The notes: generated from the letters alone by a model not told the origin. A stretch of DNA of 64,000 nucleotides from Leuconostoc lactis (GCF_007954625.1 NZ_CP042420.1:659001-723000), one strand, 5' to 3'; positions 26,387-36,057 are shown, counted from the first letter of the stretch. Made by a program: numbers and translations.

Positions 26387-26953
26387 ATGCAAAAGAAGCA
26401 ACAAAAAGCTGGCTTTTCAGTGCGGTCAGTCGTTGCCACAGGAATTGGGGCGGCTGTATTCTTTGTGTTAATGAAATTTATTGCCATTCCAACTGGCGTA
26501 CCGAATACCACTATTAACGTGGCGGAAGGTTGGTTGGCCTTAATAGCGAGTTTATTTGGGCCGCTCGTCGGTCTGCTGGTCGGCATCATTGGGCACACCT
26601 TAAATGATGCGGTCACTTATGGCGCACCGTGGTGGTCTTGGGTGATCGCTGATGGTGTTTTTGGTTTCCTGTTAGGATTGAGTAAAAAATCGCTTGCCTT
26701 GGAATATGGCACATTAACGACTAAAAAAATTATTCAATTTAACATTTGGCAAGCGGTGGCCAATGTCATTGCTTGGGTGATTATCGCCCCACTTGGTGAC
26801 ATTTTAATCTACAAAGAAGCCGCTCAAAAAGTTTTCTTGCAAGGTGTTGTGGCGGCAGCTGTGAACACGATTTCTGTGGCGGTTATCGGCACACTTTTGT
26901 TAATCGCTTACGTCAAGTCTCGACCAAAAAAGAGCAGTTTGCGTAGCGAGTAA
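26387..26953 (+). CDS. ECF transporter S component, UPF0397 family
   Basis: A 188-residue integral membrane protein with about five helices. The sequence [26 protein letters not shown] and [15 protein letters not shown]...GHTLNDAV follow the UPF0397 pattern. The S component binds the substrate. The family's substrate is not certain from the sequence. GAGGGA lies 6 nt upstream of the ATG. A GCAAGC-gtt-GCTTGC hairpin at 26957-26971 separates it from the ATPase gene. It forms a dedicated ECF module with the following double ATPase and T protein. Confidence 0.82.
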   Translation: MQKKQQKAGFSVRSVVATGIGAAVFFVLMKFIAIPTGVPNTTINVAEGWLALIASLFGPLVGLLVGIIGHTLNDAVTYGAPWWSWVIADGVFGFLLGLSKKSLALEYGTLTTKKIIQFNIWQAVANVIAWVIIAPLGDILIYKEAAQKVFLQGVVAAAVNTISVAVIGTLLLIAYVKSRPKKSSLRSE

Positions 26954-26999
26954 ATCAGCAAGCGTTGCTTGCGTACATATCTTATCAATAAGGGGCATT

Positions 27000-28745
27000 A
27001 TGGCAACACCACTCATTGAATTTAAAAACGTGACATTTAAATATCATGCGCAAGCAGAACCGACCTTGCATGACGTGAGTTTCCAAATTTTCCCTGGCGA
27101 AAAAGTTTTGATTGCGGGCGCCTCTGGTTCCGGTAAAACCACGTTACTGCGTTTGCTTAATGGTCTGATTCCGCATGCTTATGCGGGCGATATTTCTGGG
27201 GAAATGATACTTAACGGTCGCGACATTTCAGCGCAAAGTTTATTTGAGTTATCATTGCAAGCGGGAACGGTTTTACAAGATACTGACGCGCAATTTGTTG
27301 GCTTGACGGTTGCTGAAGACATTGCGTTTGCTTTGGAAAATGATCAACAACCGGTTGCGCGCATTAAAGCAGAGGTGGCCAAATGGGCAAAGCGCTTTGG
27401 TTTAAGTAATCGGCTAGAGTTGGCACCACAAATGCTGTCAGGTGGTCAAAAACAACGCACAGCCATGGCGGGTGTGTTGGTTGATGATGGTAAATTACTC
27501 TTATTTGATGAACCATTAGCCAGCTTAGATCCAGCAGCGGGCTGGGATGCGATGACCATGATTGATCAATTGCAAGCAGATCGTGATTTGACGGTGGTGA
27601 TTATCGAGCACCGGATTGAAGAAGTATTACGTGCCAATGTGGATCGGATTATTGTGATGTCTGAAGGCCGTATCGTGGCTAATGACACGCCAACTGCCAT
27701 TATTCAAGCTGGTATTTTGCCACAGTATGGCTTAGATGAGCCGCTGTATGTGCAACTGTTGCGGCGGGCACAAGTCGATGTCGCCCATTTGCCACATGTC
27801 GCGGATGTTCAAAAAGTTGAAGTTGCAGACCACCAATCAGCGATTGCCAAATTGCGCGTACCGGTGCAAACAACCGTTGTCCAGCAACCGCAACTGACAC
27901 TTTCAAATGTTGACTTTAGCTATGACCCGCGCCAGCCACTCTTTCAAAATCTTAATCTCACCATCAACCGTGGGGAAATTGTCGGCATTGTTGGGAAAAA
28001 TGGTTCTGGTAAAACCACCTTATCGCATCTCTTGACCGGCTTTTTAATGCCTGATGCGGGGGATATTCGCCTCGCAGGGCAGTCGGTTTTAGGCCAATCA
28101 ATTAAGACACGGGCCGAGCAGATAGGTTATGTGTTACAAAATCCCAATCATATGATTACAAAGAGTACGGTTTTTGATGAAGTGGCAAGTGGTTTGGTGT
28201 TACGACAGGTAGATCCGGCTGAGATTGAGCAAAAGGTGCGGTCAGTTTTGCGCCTGCTTGATCTTGACGGGATGCGTAATTGGCCAATTGGCGCTTTGAG
28301 TTTTGGACAAAAAAAGCGTGTGACCATTGCGGCAGTTTTGGTACTTTCGCCACAAATCCTCATTTTGGATGAACCGACAGCAGGTCAAGATGCCACGCAT
28401 ACACAAGAGTTGTTGACGTTTTTGACGGCCATCAATCGTCAAGAACACGTCACTATTATCATGATTACACACGACATGCATTTGCTGGCTAATTTTGTGC
28501 AGCGCGCGTTAGTGGTGGTTGATGGCCAGCTATTAGCAGATACCACGCCGGCTGAATTATTAGCGGATGAAGCGTTGGTACAAGCGGCGAGTTTACGGAC
28601 GACAAGTATTTATCAGTTAGCTAATCGCTTACAAATTGCCCATCCTGAGGAATTGAACGCGGCCGTATTACAGCACACAGCATCTGTTTTGGGTGAAGAC
28701 AAAAAATCCTTATCAAAACAAGCACATGAGAGCAACGATGAATAA
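27000..28745 (+). CDS. ECF transporter duplicated ATPase
   Basis: 581 residues with two ATPase domains in one chain. Domain 1 has GASGSGKTT near residue 40 and LSGGQKQR near 142; domain 2 has GKNGSGKTT near 333 and LSFGQKKR near 438. Walker B sequences are LLLFDEPLASLD and ILILDEPTAGQD. Such YkoD-like double ATPases serve ECF transporters with their own energising unit rather than the shared EcfAA'T. The 3' end overlaps the T component by 8 nt. Confidence 0.88.
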   Translation: MATPLIEFKNVTFKYHAQAEPTLHDVSFQIFPGEKVLIAGASGSGKTTLLRLLNGLIPHAYAGDISGEMILNGRDISAQSLFELSLQAGTVLQDTDAQFVGLTVAEDIAFALENDQQPVARIKAEVAKWAKRFGLSNRLELAPQMLSGGQKQRTAMAGVLVDDGKLLLFDEPLASLDPAAGWDAMTMIDQLQADRDLTVVIIEHRIEEVLRANVDRIIVMSEGRIVANDTPTAIIQAGILPQYGLDEPLYVQLLRRAQVDVAHLPHVADVQKVEVADHQSAIAKLRVPVQTTVVQQPQLTLSNVDFSYDPRQPLFQNLNLTINRGEIVGIVGKNGSGKTTLSHLLTGFLMPDAGDIRLAGQSVLGQSIKTRAEQIGYVLQNPNHMITKSTVFDEVASGLVLRQVDPAEIEQKVRSVLRLLDLDGMRNWPIGALSFGQKKRVTIAAVLVLSPQILILDEPTAGQDATHTQELLTFLTAINRQEHVTIIMITHDMHLLANFVQRALVVVDGQLLADTTPAELLADEALVQAASLRTTSIYQLANRLQIAHPEELNAAVLQHTASVLGEDKKSLSKQAHESNDE

Positions 28746-29571
28746 CTTATTTGGGTACAAACAACGAGATACATGGTTAAACCAAACAACAGGCACTGCC
28801 AAGTTGATTGGTTTTTTAGCTTTGACAACGATTGGGATGATTTCGTATGATCCACGGTTTTTATTTGGACTGGGAATTTTGGCCATCTTGTTACTGCGAA
28901 GTGCCAAAATTAAATATCGTGAATACGCCTTTATGCTGAAGTTAGTCTTGTTTTTTGCCATCATTAACTTGGTGATGGTCGCGGTTTTGGCCCCTCAGTA
29001 CGGCGTGCAACTTTATGGGACGCGCCATGTGCTTTTGGGTCGCGGGTATTGGGCGTTGACACAGGAGCAAGTCTTCTATGAGTTAAATCTCTTGTTGAAA
29101 TACTTGTTCTCGTTGCCGTTAGCCATTATCTTGTTATTTACGACGAATCCGAGCGAATTTGCCGCGAGTTTGAACAAGATTGGCGTACCTTATAAAATTG
29201 CGTATGCATTTGCGATTACATTGCGCTATATTCCAGATGTTCAAAGTGATTACCGGACCATTAGTTTGGCTCAGCAGGCACGGGGTTATGAGATTTCTAA
29301 GCAGGCCTCGCTATGGGCACGTGCCAAAGGGGCCGTGCAAATTATTTTACCGCTCGTTTTTACCAGTCTAAATCGCATCGATACGATTAGTCAGGCCATG
29401 GAATTGCGCCGGTTTGGTCGTGAAAAAGGCCGCACGTGGTATCAAGAACAGCCATTCCGAATGCGTGATGTCGGGGTTGTGATGGGTGCCATTGTTGTCG
29501 TTGTTATCGGCGTGATGCTACTGTTTATGGATCATGGTCGGGTATATAATCCCTTCCGTCCTGTCGGGTAA
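28738..29571 (+). CDS. ECF transporter T component
   Basis: A 277-residue transmembrane coupling protein. The diagnostic Ala-Arg-Gly coupling motif appears as QQARGYE near residue 182, followed by a second conserved loop around MELRRFGREKGRTWY near 221. ATG 28738 overlaps the ATPase stop (ATGAATAA), so translation is coupled. The longer in-frame extension from 28693 lies inside the ATPase gene and lacks an RBS. Confidence 0.85.
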   Translation: MNNLFGYKQRDTWLNQTTGTAKLIGFLALTTIGMISYDPRFLFGLGILAILLLRSAKIKYREYAFMLKLVLFFAIINLVMVAVLAPQYGVQLYGTRHVLLGRGYWALTQEQVFYELNLLLKYLFSLPLAIILLFTTNPSEFAASLNKIGVPYKIAYAFAITLRYIPDVQSDYRTISLAQQARGYEISKQASLWARAKGAVQIILPLVFTSLNRIDTISQAMELRRFGREKGRTWYQEQPFRMRDVGVVMGAIVVVVIGVMLLFMDHGRVYNPFRPVG

Positions 29572-29592
29572 TTGGTTTTAGACAGGACACTG

Positions 29593-29621
29593 TTGACAAC
29601 ACGAACACGTGTTCTTATAAT
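29593..29621 (+). promoter_or_regulatory. Consensus promoter with a LexA-like (SOS) box in the spacer
   Basis: TTGACA (29593-29598), 17-nt spacer, TATAAT (29616-29621): a perfect vegetative promoter. The spacer contains CGAACACGTGTTCT (29602-29615), whose core GAACACGTGTTC is a 12-bp palindrome. It matches the Gram-positive LexA/DinR consensus CGAAC-N4-GTTCG at nine of ten fixed bases. A repressor there would block RNA polymerase fully. Confidence 0.75.
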
Positions 29622-29656
29622 GAAGTAAGTAATGCTAGGTAGTGGAGGAAAATGTT

Positions 29657-29962
29657 ATGCAACAGCAAACCTTTCGTCGCGCGTTAGAAGCCGCTATTTC
29701 AGCACAAAGCGTGGCAACGGTTGTCGATAAAGCTTATGCGTTTCAAGTCGAAAAAAATAATCAACGTCTTGCAAGAGCGCGCTATGGTACAGTAAAATTG
29801 GCGCGCGAAGCGGATGCGATGTGGGATGGGATTGTGGCGAATATCCATGCGGGGATGTCTGGTCGATCAGACGACCAGATTTTAGCACAGTTAAAAGATC
29901 CCGATTTTATTGATACGTTGGAAGAAGCGTTAGCGGAAATTGACTTTGTACCGGAAGATTAA
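29657..29962 (+). CDS. Small acidic helical protein, putative SOS-regulated, unknown function
   Basis: 101 residues, mostly predicted helix, with an acidic C-terminus (EEALAEIDFVPED) and no cysteine or membrane segment. GTGGAGGA lies 7 nt before ATG 29657, and the promoter is consensus-grade with a LexA-like box. No family was recognised. The SOS link is inferred from the operator only. It is monocistronic, just before the rpsF operon that carries ssb. Confidence 0.7.
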   Translation: MQQQTFRRALEAAISAQSVATVVDKAYAFQVEKNNQRLARARYGTVKLAREADAMWDGIVANIHAGMSGRSDDQILAQLKDPDFIDTLEEALAEIDFVPED

Positions 29963-30021
29963 GTGATTTGCGGATAAACAACGTATTATTGATTAACCAA
30001 GTGGCTAATTCTGCGAAACAC

Positions 30022-30051
30022 TTGAAATGTATAGCTGTTCTGTAGTACAAT
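30022..30051 (+). promoter_or_regulatory. Promoter of the rpsF-ssb-rpsR operon
   Basis: TTGAAA (30022-30027), 18-nt spacer, TACAAT (30046-30051). Transcription would begin near 30058, giving a leader of about 70 nt. Confidence 0.65.
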
Positions 30052-30063
30052 TAATAATTGTGA

Positions 30064-30102
30064 ACGCACAAAAGTGCGTACACTCCTTGCAGCCAAGGCT
30101 GC
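30064..30102 (+). promoter_or_regulatory. Two-hairpin leader of rpsF
   Basis: ACGCAC-aaaa-GTGCGT (30064-30079) and GCAGC-caag-GCTGC (30089-30102) stack before the SD AAAAGGAGG. rpsF leaders in many bacteria bind the S6:S18 dimer for feedback control. The position fits, but I could not confirm the specific S6:S18 consensus here. Confidence 0.45.
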
Positions 30103-30128
30103 CAGAGACCAAAAGGAGGAAATAAAAC

Positions 30129-30425
30129 ATGGCTACATCATACGAATTGACTTACATCGTTCGCCCTGATATCGAAATGGATGCAAAGAAAGCGCTCGTA
30201 GAACGCTTTGATGGTATCTTGACTGATAATGGTGCAACAATCTCAAAGTCAGCTGATTGGGCAACACGTCGTTTTGCTTATGAAATTGCTGGTTACCGCG
30301 AAGGCGTATACCACGTAATCGATTTCACTGCAGAAGACGACGCAGCAATCAACGAATTTGATCGTTTGGCAAAGATCTCACAAGACATCTTGCGTCACAT
30401 GATCGTTAAGCGCGACGCAGAATAA
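30129..30425 (+). CDS. rpsF: Ribosomal protein S6
   Basis: A 98-residue small-subunit protein with the single S6 domain ([23 protein letters not shown]...[11 protein letters not shown]). Strong SD, highly biased codons. It is the first gene of the conserved rpsF-ssb-rpsR cluster. Confidence 0.96.
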   Translation: MATSYELTYIVRPDIEMDAKKALVERFDGILTDNGATISKSADWATRRFAYEIAGYREGVYHVIDFTAEDDAAINEFDRLAKISQDILRHMIVKRDAE

Positions 30426-30458
30426 TTCTGGTATTCCACTGGTGAAGGAGCTTTTGAT

Positions 30459-31004
30459 ATGATTAATCGAGTAGTATTGATTGGGCGATTGACCCGTGAT
30501 GTGGAATTACGTTATACCCAATCGGGTACAGCAGTCGGCACGTTTAGTTTGGCGGTTAACCGTCAATTCACCAACCAAGCTGGTGAACGTGAAGCTGACT
30601 TTATTAACGCCGTTATTTGGCGTAAAGCAGCTGAAAATTTTGCAAACTTTACTGGAAAAGGTGCACTAGTTGCCGTTGAAGGGCGTTTGCAAACACGGAA
30701 TTATGAAAACAACCAAGGACAACGTGTTTACGTGACCGAAGTTGTCGTTGATAATTTCTCATTACTTGAATCACGTGCTGAAAGTGATAAGCGACGCGCC
30801 CAAAACGGGTCGTCAGAACCATCTCACCAAGGTGGTGCGTCATTCGGTGCGCCAAGTGATAATGCATTTGGTGGCGTTGATCCGTTTGCTACGGCTAGCC
30901 AAGCTAACCCACAAGCGGCAACACCAACAAATGATGCCCCTAACCCATTTGCGGCGAGTGGCAAAACAGAAATTGATATATCAGATGATGATTTACCATT
31001 TTAA
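30459..31004 (+). CDS. ssb: Single-stranded DNA-binding protein
   Basis: A 181-residue SSB with an N-terminal OB fold ([37 protein letters not shown]) over about 105 residues. A Gln/Pro/Asn-rich linker follows, and the acidic tip [11 protein letters not shown] recruits repair partners. It lies between rpsF and rpsR with its own SD (GAAGGAG), as in most Firmicutes. Confidence 0.96.
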   Translation: MINRVVLIGRLTRDVELRYTQSGTAVGTFSLAVNRQFTNQAGEREADFINAVIWRKAAENFANFTGKGALVAVEGRLQTRNYENNQGQRVYVTEVVVDNFSLLESRAESDKRRAQNGSSEPSHQGGASFGAPSDNAFGGVDPFATASQANPQAATPTNDAPNPFAASGKTEIDISDDDLPF

Positions 31005-31040
31005 AATATAACTTACAACACTACGAAAGGAGCTTTAATC

Positions 31041-31325
31041 ATGTCAGAACAAAACTCACGTCCACAAAATTCAGAACGTCCACAACGTTCACGTCGCCCA
31101 CAAGGCGGCCCACGTCGTCGTCGTAAGGTTGACTACATTGCAGCTAACCACATCGAATTCATCGACTACAAGAACACAGAATTGTTGGAACGCTTTATCT
31201 CAGAACGTGGTAAGATCTTGCCACGTCGTGTGACTGGTACTTCAGCCAAGAACCAACGTAAAGTGACAACTGCAATCAAGCGTGCACGTATCATGGCTTT
31301 GTTGCCATTCGTGACAGAAGACTAA
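31041..31325 (+). CDS. rpsR: Ribosomal protein S18
   Basis: 94 residues with an Arg/Pro/Gln-rich N-terminal extension, then the S18 core ([43 protein letters not shown]). The extension is longer than the usual 75-80 residue form, as in related lactic acid bacteria. The gene ends at a strong terminator. Confidence 0.95.
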   Translation: MSEQNSRPQNSERPQRSRRPQGGPRRRRKVDYIAANHIEFIDYKNTELLERFISERGKILPRRVTGTSAKNQRKVTTAIKRARIMALLPFVTED

Positions 31326-31342
31326 TCTTTGACGCGCGATTG

Positions 31343-31375
31343 AGAGACTCAGATTTTTATCTGAGTCTCTTTTTG
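31343..31375 (+). terminator. Terminator of the rpsF operon
   Basis: AGAGACTCAGAT pairs perfectly with ATCTGAGTCTCT around TTTT, followed by TTTTTG. Confidence 0.92.
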
Positions 31376-31418
31376 TTTATTTTGGTAAATCGCAACTGTG
31401 GTAAAATAGTACAAGAAA

Positions 31419-31453
31419 CATTTTGCCCTGGTAACAGTGGTTTAGGCAAAATG
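31419..31453 (+). other. Leader hairpin upstream of gdpP
   Basis: CATTTTGCC (31419-31427) pairs perfectly with GGCAAAATG (31445-31453), with CTG/CAG pairing inside the loop. It lies between the extended -10 (TGGTAAAAT) and the SD. It has no T-run, so it is a 5'UTR structure rather than a terminator. Its role is unknown. Confidence 0.5.
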
Positions 31454-31478
31454 CTAGAGGAAGATGTAGGGGTTGCTT

Positions 31479-33506
31479 GTGAAAAAACTATTTGATTTTA
31501 AAACGTTACCGATATTTTTTCAAAGTACAAAATTAGGCACCGTCGCGTTATTGTTGTTATCCGTCAGTGTCATGAGTGTATTTTTTGCCTTGTTGGTCAA
31601 TTGGATTTTTGGACTGATCTGGATTGTGGTTGTGTTAATCGGGTTGGTTTATTCCGCGCAATCATTAAAAGAAGTGAACGAAAATGCCCAAGAATATTTG
31701 ACGGGGTTAGGGTATCGGATATCTCGTAGTGAACAAGAAGCCCTGATTCGTATGCCGATTGGTATTATTCTCTTAAACGCATCGGAAAAAATTGACTGGA
31801 TCAATCCTTACATGCAAACTTATCTTGATAAGCGTGATGTATTAGGCTTGACGTTGACACAATTGGATCCGCAGCTTGCCACTGATATTAAAAACTATTC
31901 TGATGCACGGGAAACGAACACGATTACGTGGCAGGGTAAGCAGTTTTCACTCTATGTCCAGCAGAATTTGCGTGTCATCTACATGATGGATATTAGTGAA
32001 TATGCGGCTATCGCCAAAGAGTATGAGGATCATCAATTATTTAGTGGGCTCATCTCAGTCGATAACTATGAAGAAGTAACCGAAGGTATGACTGAATCGG
32101 AAACCTCAACGTTGCGCACATATGTGACAGGTGCCTTATCGGAATGGGCGGCAGCTCACCGGATTTACTTGCGTCGTCTCAGTACGGTACATTATGTGAT
32201 GTTTGGGTATCAGGCAGCCTTGCGCGCTGCCGAAGACGATAAGTTTTCGGTGCTAAAAGCGATTCGTGAAGCAACCGCGCAACAAAACTTACCCGTGACG
32301 TTGTCTATGGGTATTGCCTATGGCGAACAAGACATTATTGAGTTGGCCAAAATGGCACAAACCAATCTGGATTTGGCTTTGGGGCGTGGTGGTGATCAAG
32401 TTGTGGTGAAATCTAAGCAAGCTGCGGCGAGATTTTACGGTGGCGCAACCAATCCAATGGAAAAGCGGACACGTGTGCGTGCACGGATGATTTCACAGAC
32501 GGTTGCTGAATTGATGGAACAGGCTGATAATATTATGATTGTTGGCCACGTTACGCCAGATTTGGACGCTATTGGTGCTGGATTAGGTATTTGGCGAATG
32601 GCACAAACAAAAAATAAACCGGCTTTTTTGATTGTTGATGAAAAATCGGTGTATAGTGACATCACGTTGCTACTGGCAGAAATTCGCAAAAATCCACCAG
32701 AAATCATGGCCCCAGGGTCAAATATCAATGACTCCATTGTTGATGAGGCACGTGCCATGAAGTTAGTCCGTGATAATACGCTCTTGATTTTAGTGGATCA
32801 TGCGCAAGGTGCAATTACTAGTGCGCCAAATCTATTGGAGCGGTTGGGTAATCGTGTGGTAGTCATTGATCATCATCGTTTAGCTGAACAAGGATTAGCT
32901 GAAAAACCATTACTCACTTATGTTGAACCGTATGCATCATCAACTTCTGAACTTGTCGTTGAGCTGTTGCAGTACCAAGATCAAAGTCATGCGCCAATTA
33001 CCAAGTTAGAAGCAACAGCAATGCTTGGTGGGATTCAAATTGATACCAAAAACTTCACGTTACGAACTGGTTCACGAACTTTTGATGCCGCCAGTTATTT
33101 GCGCGCTAACGGTGCGGATAGTAACTTAATTCAATTCTTTATGAAAGAGAAGTTCTCGGATTTCAAGGCGCGCACGCATTTGATTAACCTAGCGGTTGTG
33201 GCCGACGGTTATGCCATTGTTTGTGGTGAGGTGGATAGCGTTTATTCTGGGTTGATTACGGCACAAGCAGCCGATGAATTGTTGCAAATTAGTGGCGTTG
33301 AGGCCTCGTTTGTCATTACCAAACGGGCAGACGGTCGCGTCGGCATTTCGGCACGATCAACGGGAAAACGTAACGTGCAGCGCGTCATGGAGGCGATGGG
33401 CGGTGGCGGTCATCTATCAAATGCTGCTACCCAATTGGCGGACACGACAACAGACGAAGTGAATGATCAGTTACTTAAAATTTTGGCAGAGGACGTTGAA
33501 GAGTAG
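31479..33506 (+). CDS. gdpP: Cyclic-di-AMP phosphodiesterase GdpP
   Basis: 675 residues. Two N-terminal helices (about residues 20-60), a PAS-like domain, a degenerate GGDEF domain, and a C-terminal DHH/DHHA1 domain are present. The domain starts with VGHVTPDLDAIGAG near 352, has VVIDHHR near 463 and ends with the glycine-rich GGGGHLSNAA. The protein hydrolyses the essential osmolyte signal c-di-AMP. A GTG start at 31479 is chosen, with TAGGGG 7 nt upstream; TTG 31473 is an alternative. It is followed by rplI and dnaB, the conserved order in Bacilli. Confidence 0.93.
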   Translation: MKKLFDFKTLPIFFQSTKLGTVALLLLSVSVMSVFFALLVNWIFGLIWIVVVLIGLVYSAQSLKEVNENAQEYLTGLGYRISRSEQEALIRMPIGIILLNASEKIDWINPYMQTYLDKRDVLGLTLTQLDPQLATDIKNYSDARETNTITWQGKQFSLYVQQNLRVIYMMDISEYAAIAKEYEDHQLFSGLISVDNYEEVTEGMTESETSTLRTYVTGALSEWAAAHRIYLRRLSTVHYVMFGYQAALRAAEDDKFSVLKAIREATAQQNLPVTLSMGIAYGEQDIIELAKMAQTNLDLALGRGGDQVVVKSKQAAARFYGGATNPMEKRTRVRARMISQTVAELMEQADNIMIVGHVTPDLDAIGAGLGIWRMAQTKNKPAFLIVDEKSVYSDITLLLAEIRKNPPEIMAPGSNINDSIVDEARAMKLVRDNTLLILVDHAQGAITSAPNLLERLGNRVVVIDHHRLAEQGLAEKPLLTYVEPYASSTSELVVELLQYQDQSHAPITKLEATAMLGGIQIDTKNFTLRTGSRTFDAASYLRANGADSNLIQFFMKEKFSDFKARTHLINLAVVADGYAIVCGEVDSVYSGLITAQAADELLQISGVEASFVITKRADGRVGISARSTGKRNVQRVMEAMGGGGHLSNAATQLADTTTDEVNDQLLKILAEDVEE

Positions 33507-33563
33507 CCTGGTCTGCATCGGTGTGTCGTTTATGAAAGAAACTATTTTTTGAAGGAGTAACAC

Positions 33564-34016
33564 ATGAAAGTTGTATTTTTAGAAGATGTTAAGGGTCGTG
33601 GAAAAAAAGGGGAAGTTAAGGAAGTGCCAGATGGGTACGCGAATAACTTCCTAATTAAGAATAAAAAAGCAGAACCAGCCACAGGTAAAAATGTGGGTGC
33701 TGTTAAGGGTCGTCAGAAGGCAGCAGAAAAAGCAGCTGCTGAACAATTAGCCGAAGCACAAGCACTGAAGGCAAAGATTGAAGCAGATGACTTTGTTGTG
33801 ACAATCAAAGGCAAGTCTGGCGCGGATGGCCGTCTCTTTGGTGCGGTGTCATCTAAGCAAATTGCGACGGCTTTGGCTGAGCAAAAGCAACTAAAAATTG
33901 ATAAGCGCAAGCTTGAATTGAACCATCCTATCCACTCATTAGGTTACACGACGGTACCACTCAAGCTACACCGTGATGTGACAGCAGACTTACGTGTTCA
34001 TGTCAGCGAGGGTTAA
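33564..34016 (+). CDS. rplI: Ribosomal protein L9
   Basis: 150 residues with the L9 N-terminal domain ([31 protein letters not shown]), a long connecting helix, and the C-terminal domain. GAAGGAG precedes ATG. It lies 2 nt before dnaB. Confidence 0.96.
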   Translation: MKVVFLEDVKGRGKKGEVKEVPDGYANNFLIKNKKAEPATGKNVGAVKGRQKAAEKAAAEQLAEAQALKAKIEADDFVVTIKGKSGADGRLFGAVSSKQIATALAEQKQLKIDKRKLELNHPIHSLGYTTVPLKLHRDVTADLRVHVSEG

Positions 34017-34018
34017 AC

Positions 34019-35485
34019 ATGGATAACCCAGAAGCATACGAGTATAGACAAGTCCCACAAGATGTCGATGCTGAACGGGCGGTGCTGGGCGCAATCTTCT
34101 TTGATGTGAAATCCGATAACGCGATGGTAGCGGCGAGCGCCATTTTGGAAGCGGATGATTTTTATCGACAAGCACATCAAACCATTTTTAAAGCGATGCA
34201 ACAGCTGGTTGATGAACAACGTCCGATTGATATGCTCACGCTTCAGGATAAACTCAATAGTTTACAGCAATTAGATAATGTCGGCGGTATGGCTTACTTA
34301 GCTGAAATCTCGGAATCTTCTGCATCATCAGCCAATTTAAAGCATTATGCCAATATTGTGCGTGAAAAGGCTATTTTGCGTCGGATGATTGAGACGTTGA
34401 CGCGCAGTATGTCGTTAGCTTATGACGCTGCGGCACCGAGTGAGGAAATCTTAGATACATTGAGCCGTAGTCTGGATAATTTGGCTGAGAATCGTGGTGA
34501 TGAAGATTTCCAAAAGATTAAAGACGTGTTGCAAGCCTTCCAAGCTAATTTGGATCAAGCTGTCGCCAATGATAATGATGTGGTTGGACTGGCAACAGGG
34601 TATCCCGAATTAGATAAATTGACCCACGGTTTTCGTGAAGATCAGATGATTGTGTTGGGGGCGCGGCCAGCGGTCGGGAAAACAGCCTTTGTGTTAAATA
34701 TTGCTAAAAATGTGGCCAAAGCCGAGCAAGTACCGGTGGTTGTGTTCAGTCTTGAAATGGGCGCCGTGGATTTGGTGACCCGACTGGTGGCGGCCGAAGG
34801 GGCAATTGATTCAAGTCATTTGACAACGGGTCAGATGACCCAAGAAGATTGGCAGTCATTGACATTAGCCATGCAATCATTGGCGAATATGCAAATCTAC
34901 ATGGACGACACGGCTGGGATTAAAATTAATCAAATTAGCGCCAAGTTACGTAAACTTGAAAAAGATTTGGTGAATGAATTACCACCAGATCAACGCGCAA
35001 GTAATCCTCATCCAATTGGCATGGTAATCATTGATTATTTGGGGTTGATTGAATCCAATAATACAGAAAGTCGCCAGCAGGCGGTTTCAGAAGTTTCACG
35101 TGCAATTAAGAAGTTAGCCAAAGAATTACATACGCCTATTTTGGCGTTGGCACAATTGAGTCGTGGTGTCGAGCAACGCACGGATAAGCGACCAGTGCTA
35201 TCTGATTTGCGTGAATCAGGCTCGATTGAACAAGATGCGGATATTGTCGCCTTTTTGTATCGTGATGACTATTATCGCAACGATGGCGGCGATGACGATG
35301 GTGATTCAGATCCGCGTGACGAAGAAGAAGCAGTGCCAATTGAAATTATTTTGGAAAAAAATCGTGCCGGTGCGCGTGGCACGGCGACCTTGATGTTTAA
35401 TAAACCGACCTTTAAATTTAGCCCAATGGCGCCATTGTATCGCGATGATATGAATGCTGGACCAAATAGCAACGTTGGGTGGTAA
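34019..35485 (+). CDS. dnaB: Replicative DNA helicase
   Basis: A 488-residue DnaB-type hexameric helicase (called DnaC in B. subtilis). It has an N-terminal helical domain (DAERAVLGAIFF...) and a C-terminal RecA-like domain. The Walker A in GARPAVGKTAF is near residue 217, VFSLEMGA near 243 and the DRESGSIEQDAD-like DLRESGSIEQDADIVAFLYRDDYY near 398. An acidic insertion (DGGDDDGDSDPRDEEE) near residue 422 makes it slightly longer than usual. It starts 2 nt after rplI and ends at a perfect terminator. Confidence 0.96.
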   Translation: MDNPEAYEYRQVPQDVDAERAVLGAIFFDVKSDNAMVAASAILEADDFYRQAHQTIFKAMQQLVDEQRPIDMLTLQDKLNSLQQLDNVGGMAYLAEISESSASSANLKHYANIVREKAILRRMIETLTRSMSLAYDAAAPSEEILDTLSRSLDNLAENRGDEDFQKIKDVLQAFQANLDQAVANDNDVVGLATGYPELDKLTHGFREDQMIVLGARPAVGKTAFVLNIAKNVAKAEQVPVVVFSLEMGAVDLVTRLVAAEGAIDSSHLTTGQMTQEDWQSLTLAMQSLANMQIYMDDTAGIKINQISAKLRKLEKDLVNELPPDQRASNPHPIGMVIIDYLGLIESNNTESRQQAVSEVSRAIKKLAKELHTPILALAQLSRGVEQRTDKRPVLSDLRESGSIEQDADIVAFLYRDDYYRNDGGDDDGDSDPRDEEEAVPIEIILEKNRAGARGTATLMFNKPTFKFSPMAPLYRDDMNAGPNSNVGW

Positions 35486-35515
35486 AAAAAGACAGTCATG
35501 CGACTGTCTTTTTTT
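35484..35515. terminator. Bidirectional terminator between dnaB and the YbaK gene
   Basis: AAAGACAGTC pairs with GACTGTCTTT over ATGC, with A and T tracts on both sides. It serves two convergent genes. Confidence 0.92.
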
Positions 35516-35518
35516 AAA

Positions 35519-36016
35519 TTAATTTTCTAGCAGATCGACAAAAGGCGCATGGATTAAGTTGGCCAAATCAGTCGGGTTGATTTGGTCGCTGCGTCCTAAT
35601 TCACCAGCACTCACCAAGAAGTAAGGCGCGGTCTGAGCAGTCAAATCGATAAAAATTGGGAAATGCTTCGTATGCCAAATCCCAACTGGATTGTTAGCAC
35701 CGTGGACATAACCCGTGGTTTGCTGCAGTGTCTTTAAGGGCAACATGGTGACTTTTTTATTGCCAGATGCTGCCGCGAGTTTTTTCATTGATAGATGTTG
35801 GGTGATAGGGATCACTGCAATGACGGGGCCGGTTTTATCACCAGTGGCCGCTAAAGTTTTATAGATATCATCATGCTTGACGCCAAATTCTGCAAGAATT
35901 TGATCACGCTCAGCCGCTGTTTTATCTAAGATATTCAGCGTGAGGGGTGTGTAAGCCAGGCCATGCTTGTCCATGACCTGTTCGGGAAGTGTTTTTTTGA
36001 TTTTTTTCTTTGCCAT
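35519..36016 (-). CDS. ybaK: Cys-tRNA(Pro)/aminoacyl-tRNA deacylase, YbaK/EbsC family
   Basis: A 165-residue YbaK-type trans-editing enzyme that hydrolyses misacylated Cys-tRNA(Pro). Conserved blocks are KTLAATGDKTGPVIAVIPI with the active-site Lys region, KKLAAASGNKKVTML, and GYVHGANNPVGI, where the family normally has GYxxGGxxPxG. The N-terminus is lysine-rich. Its upstream region (only about 75 nt) is shared with the divergent GntR gene. Confidence 0.85.
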   Translation of the reverse strand: MAKKKIKKTLPEQVMDKHGLAYTPLTLNILDKTAAERDQILAEFGVKHDDIYKTLAATGDKTGPVIAVIPITQHLSMKKLAAASGNKKVTMLPLKTLQQTTGYVHGANNPVGIWHTKHFPIFIDLTAQTAPYFLVSAGELGRSDQINPTDLANLIHAPFVDLLEN

Positions 36017-36057
36017 GATATGTCCATTCTAACACAAATTGGCGTACCCAAAAAGGA

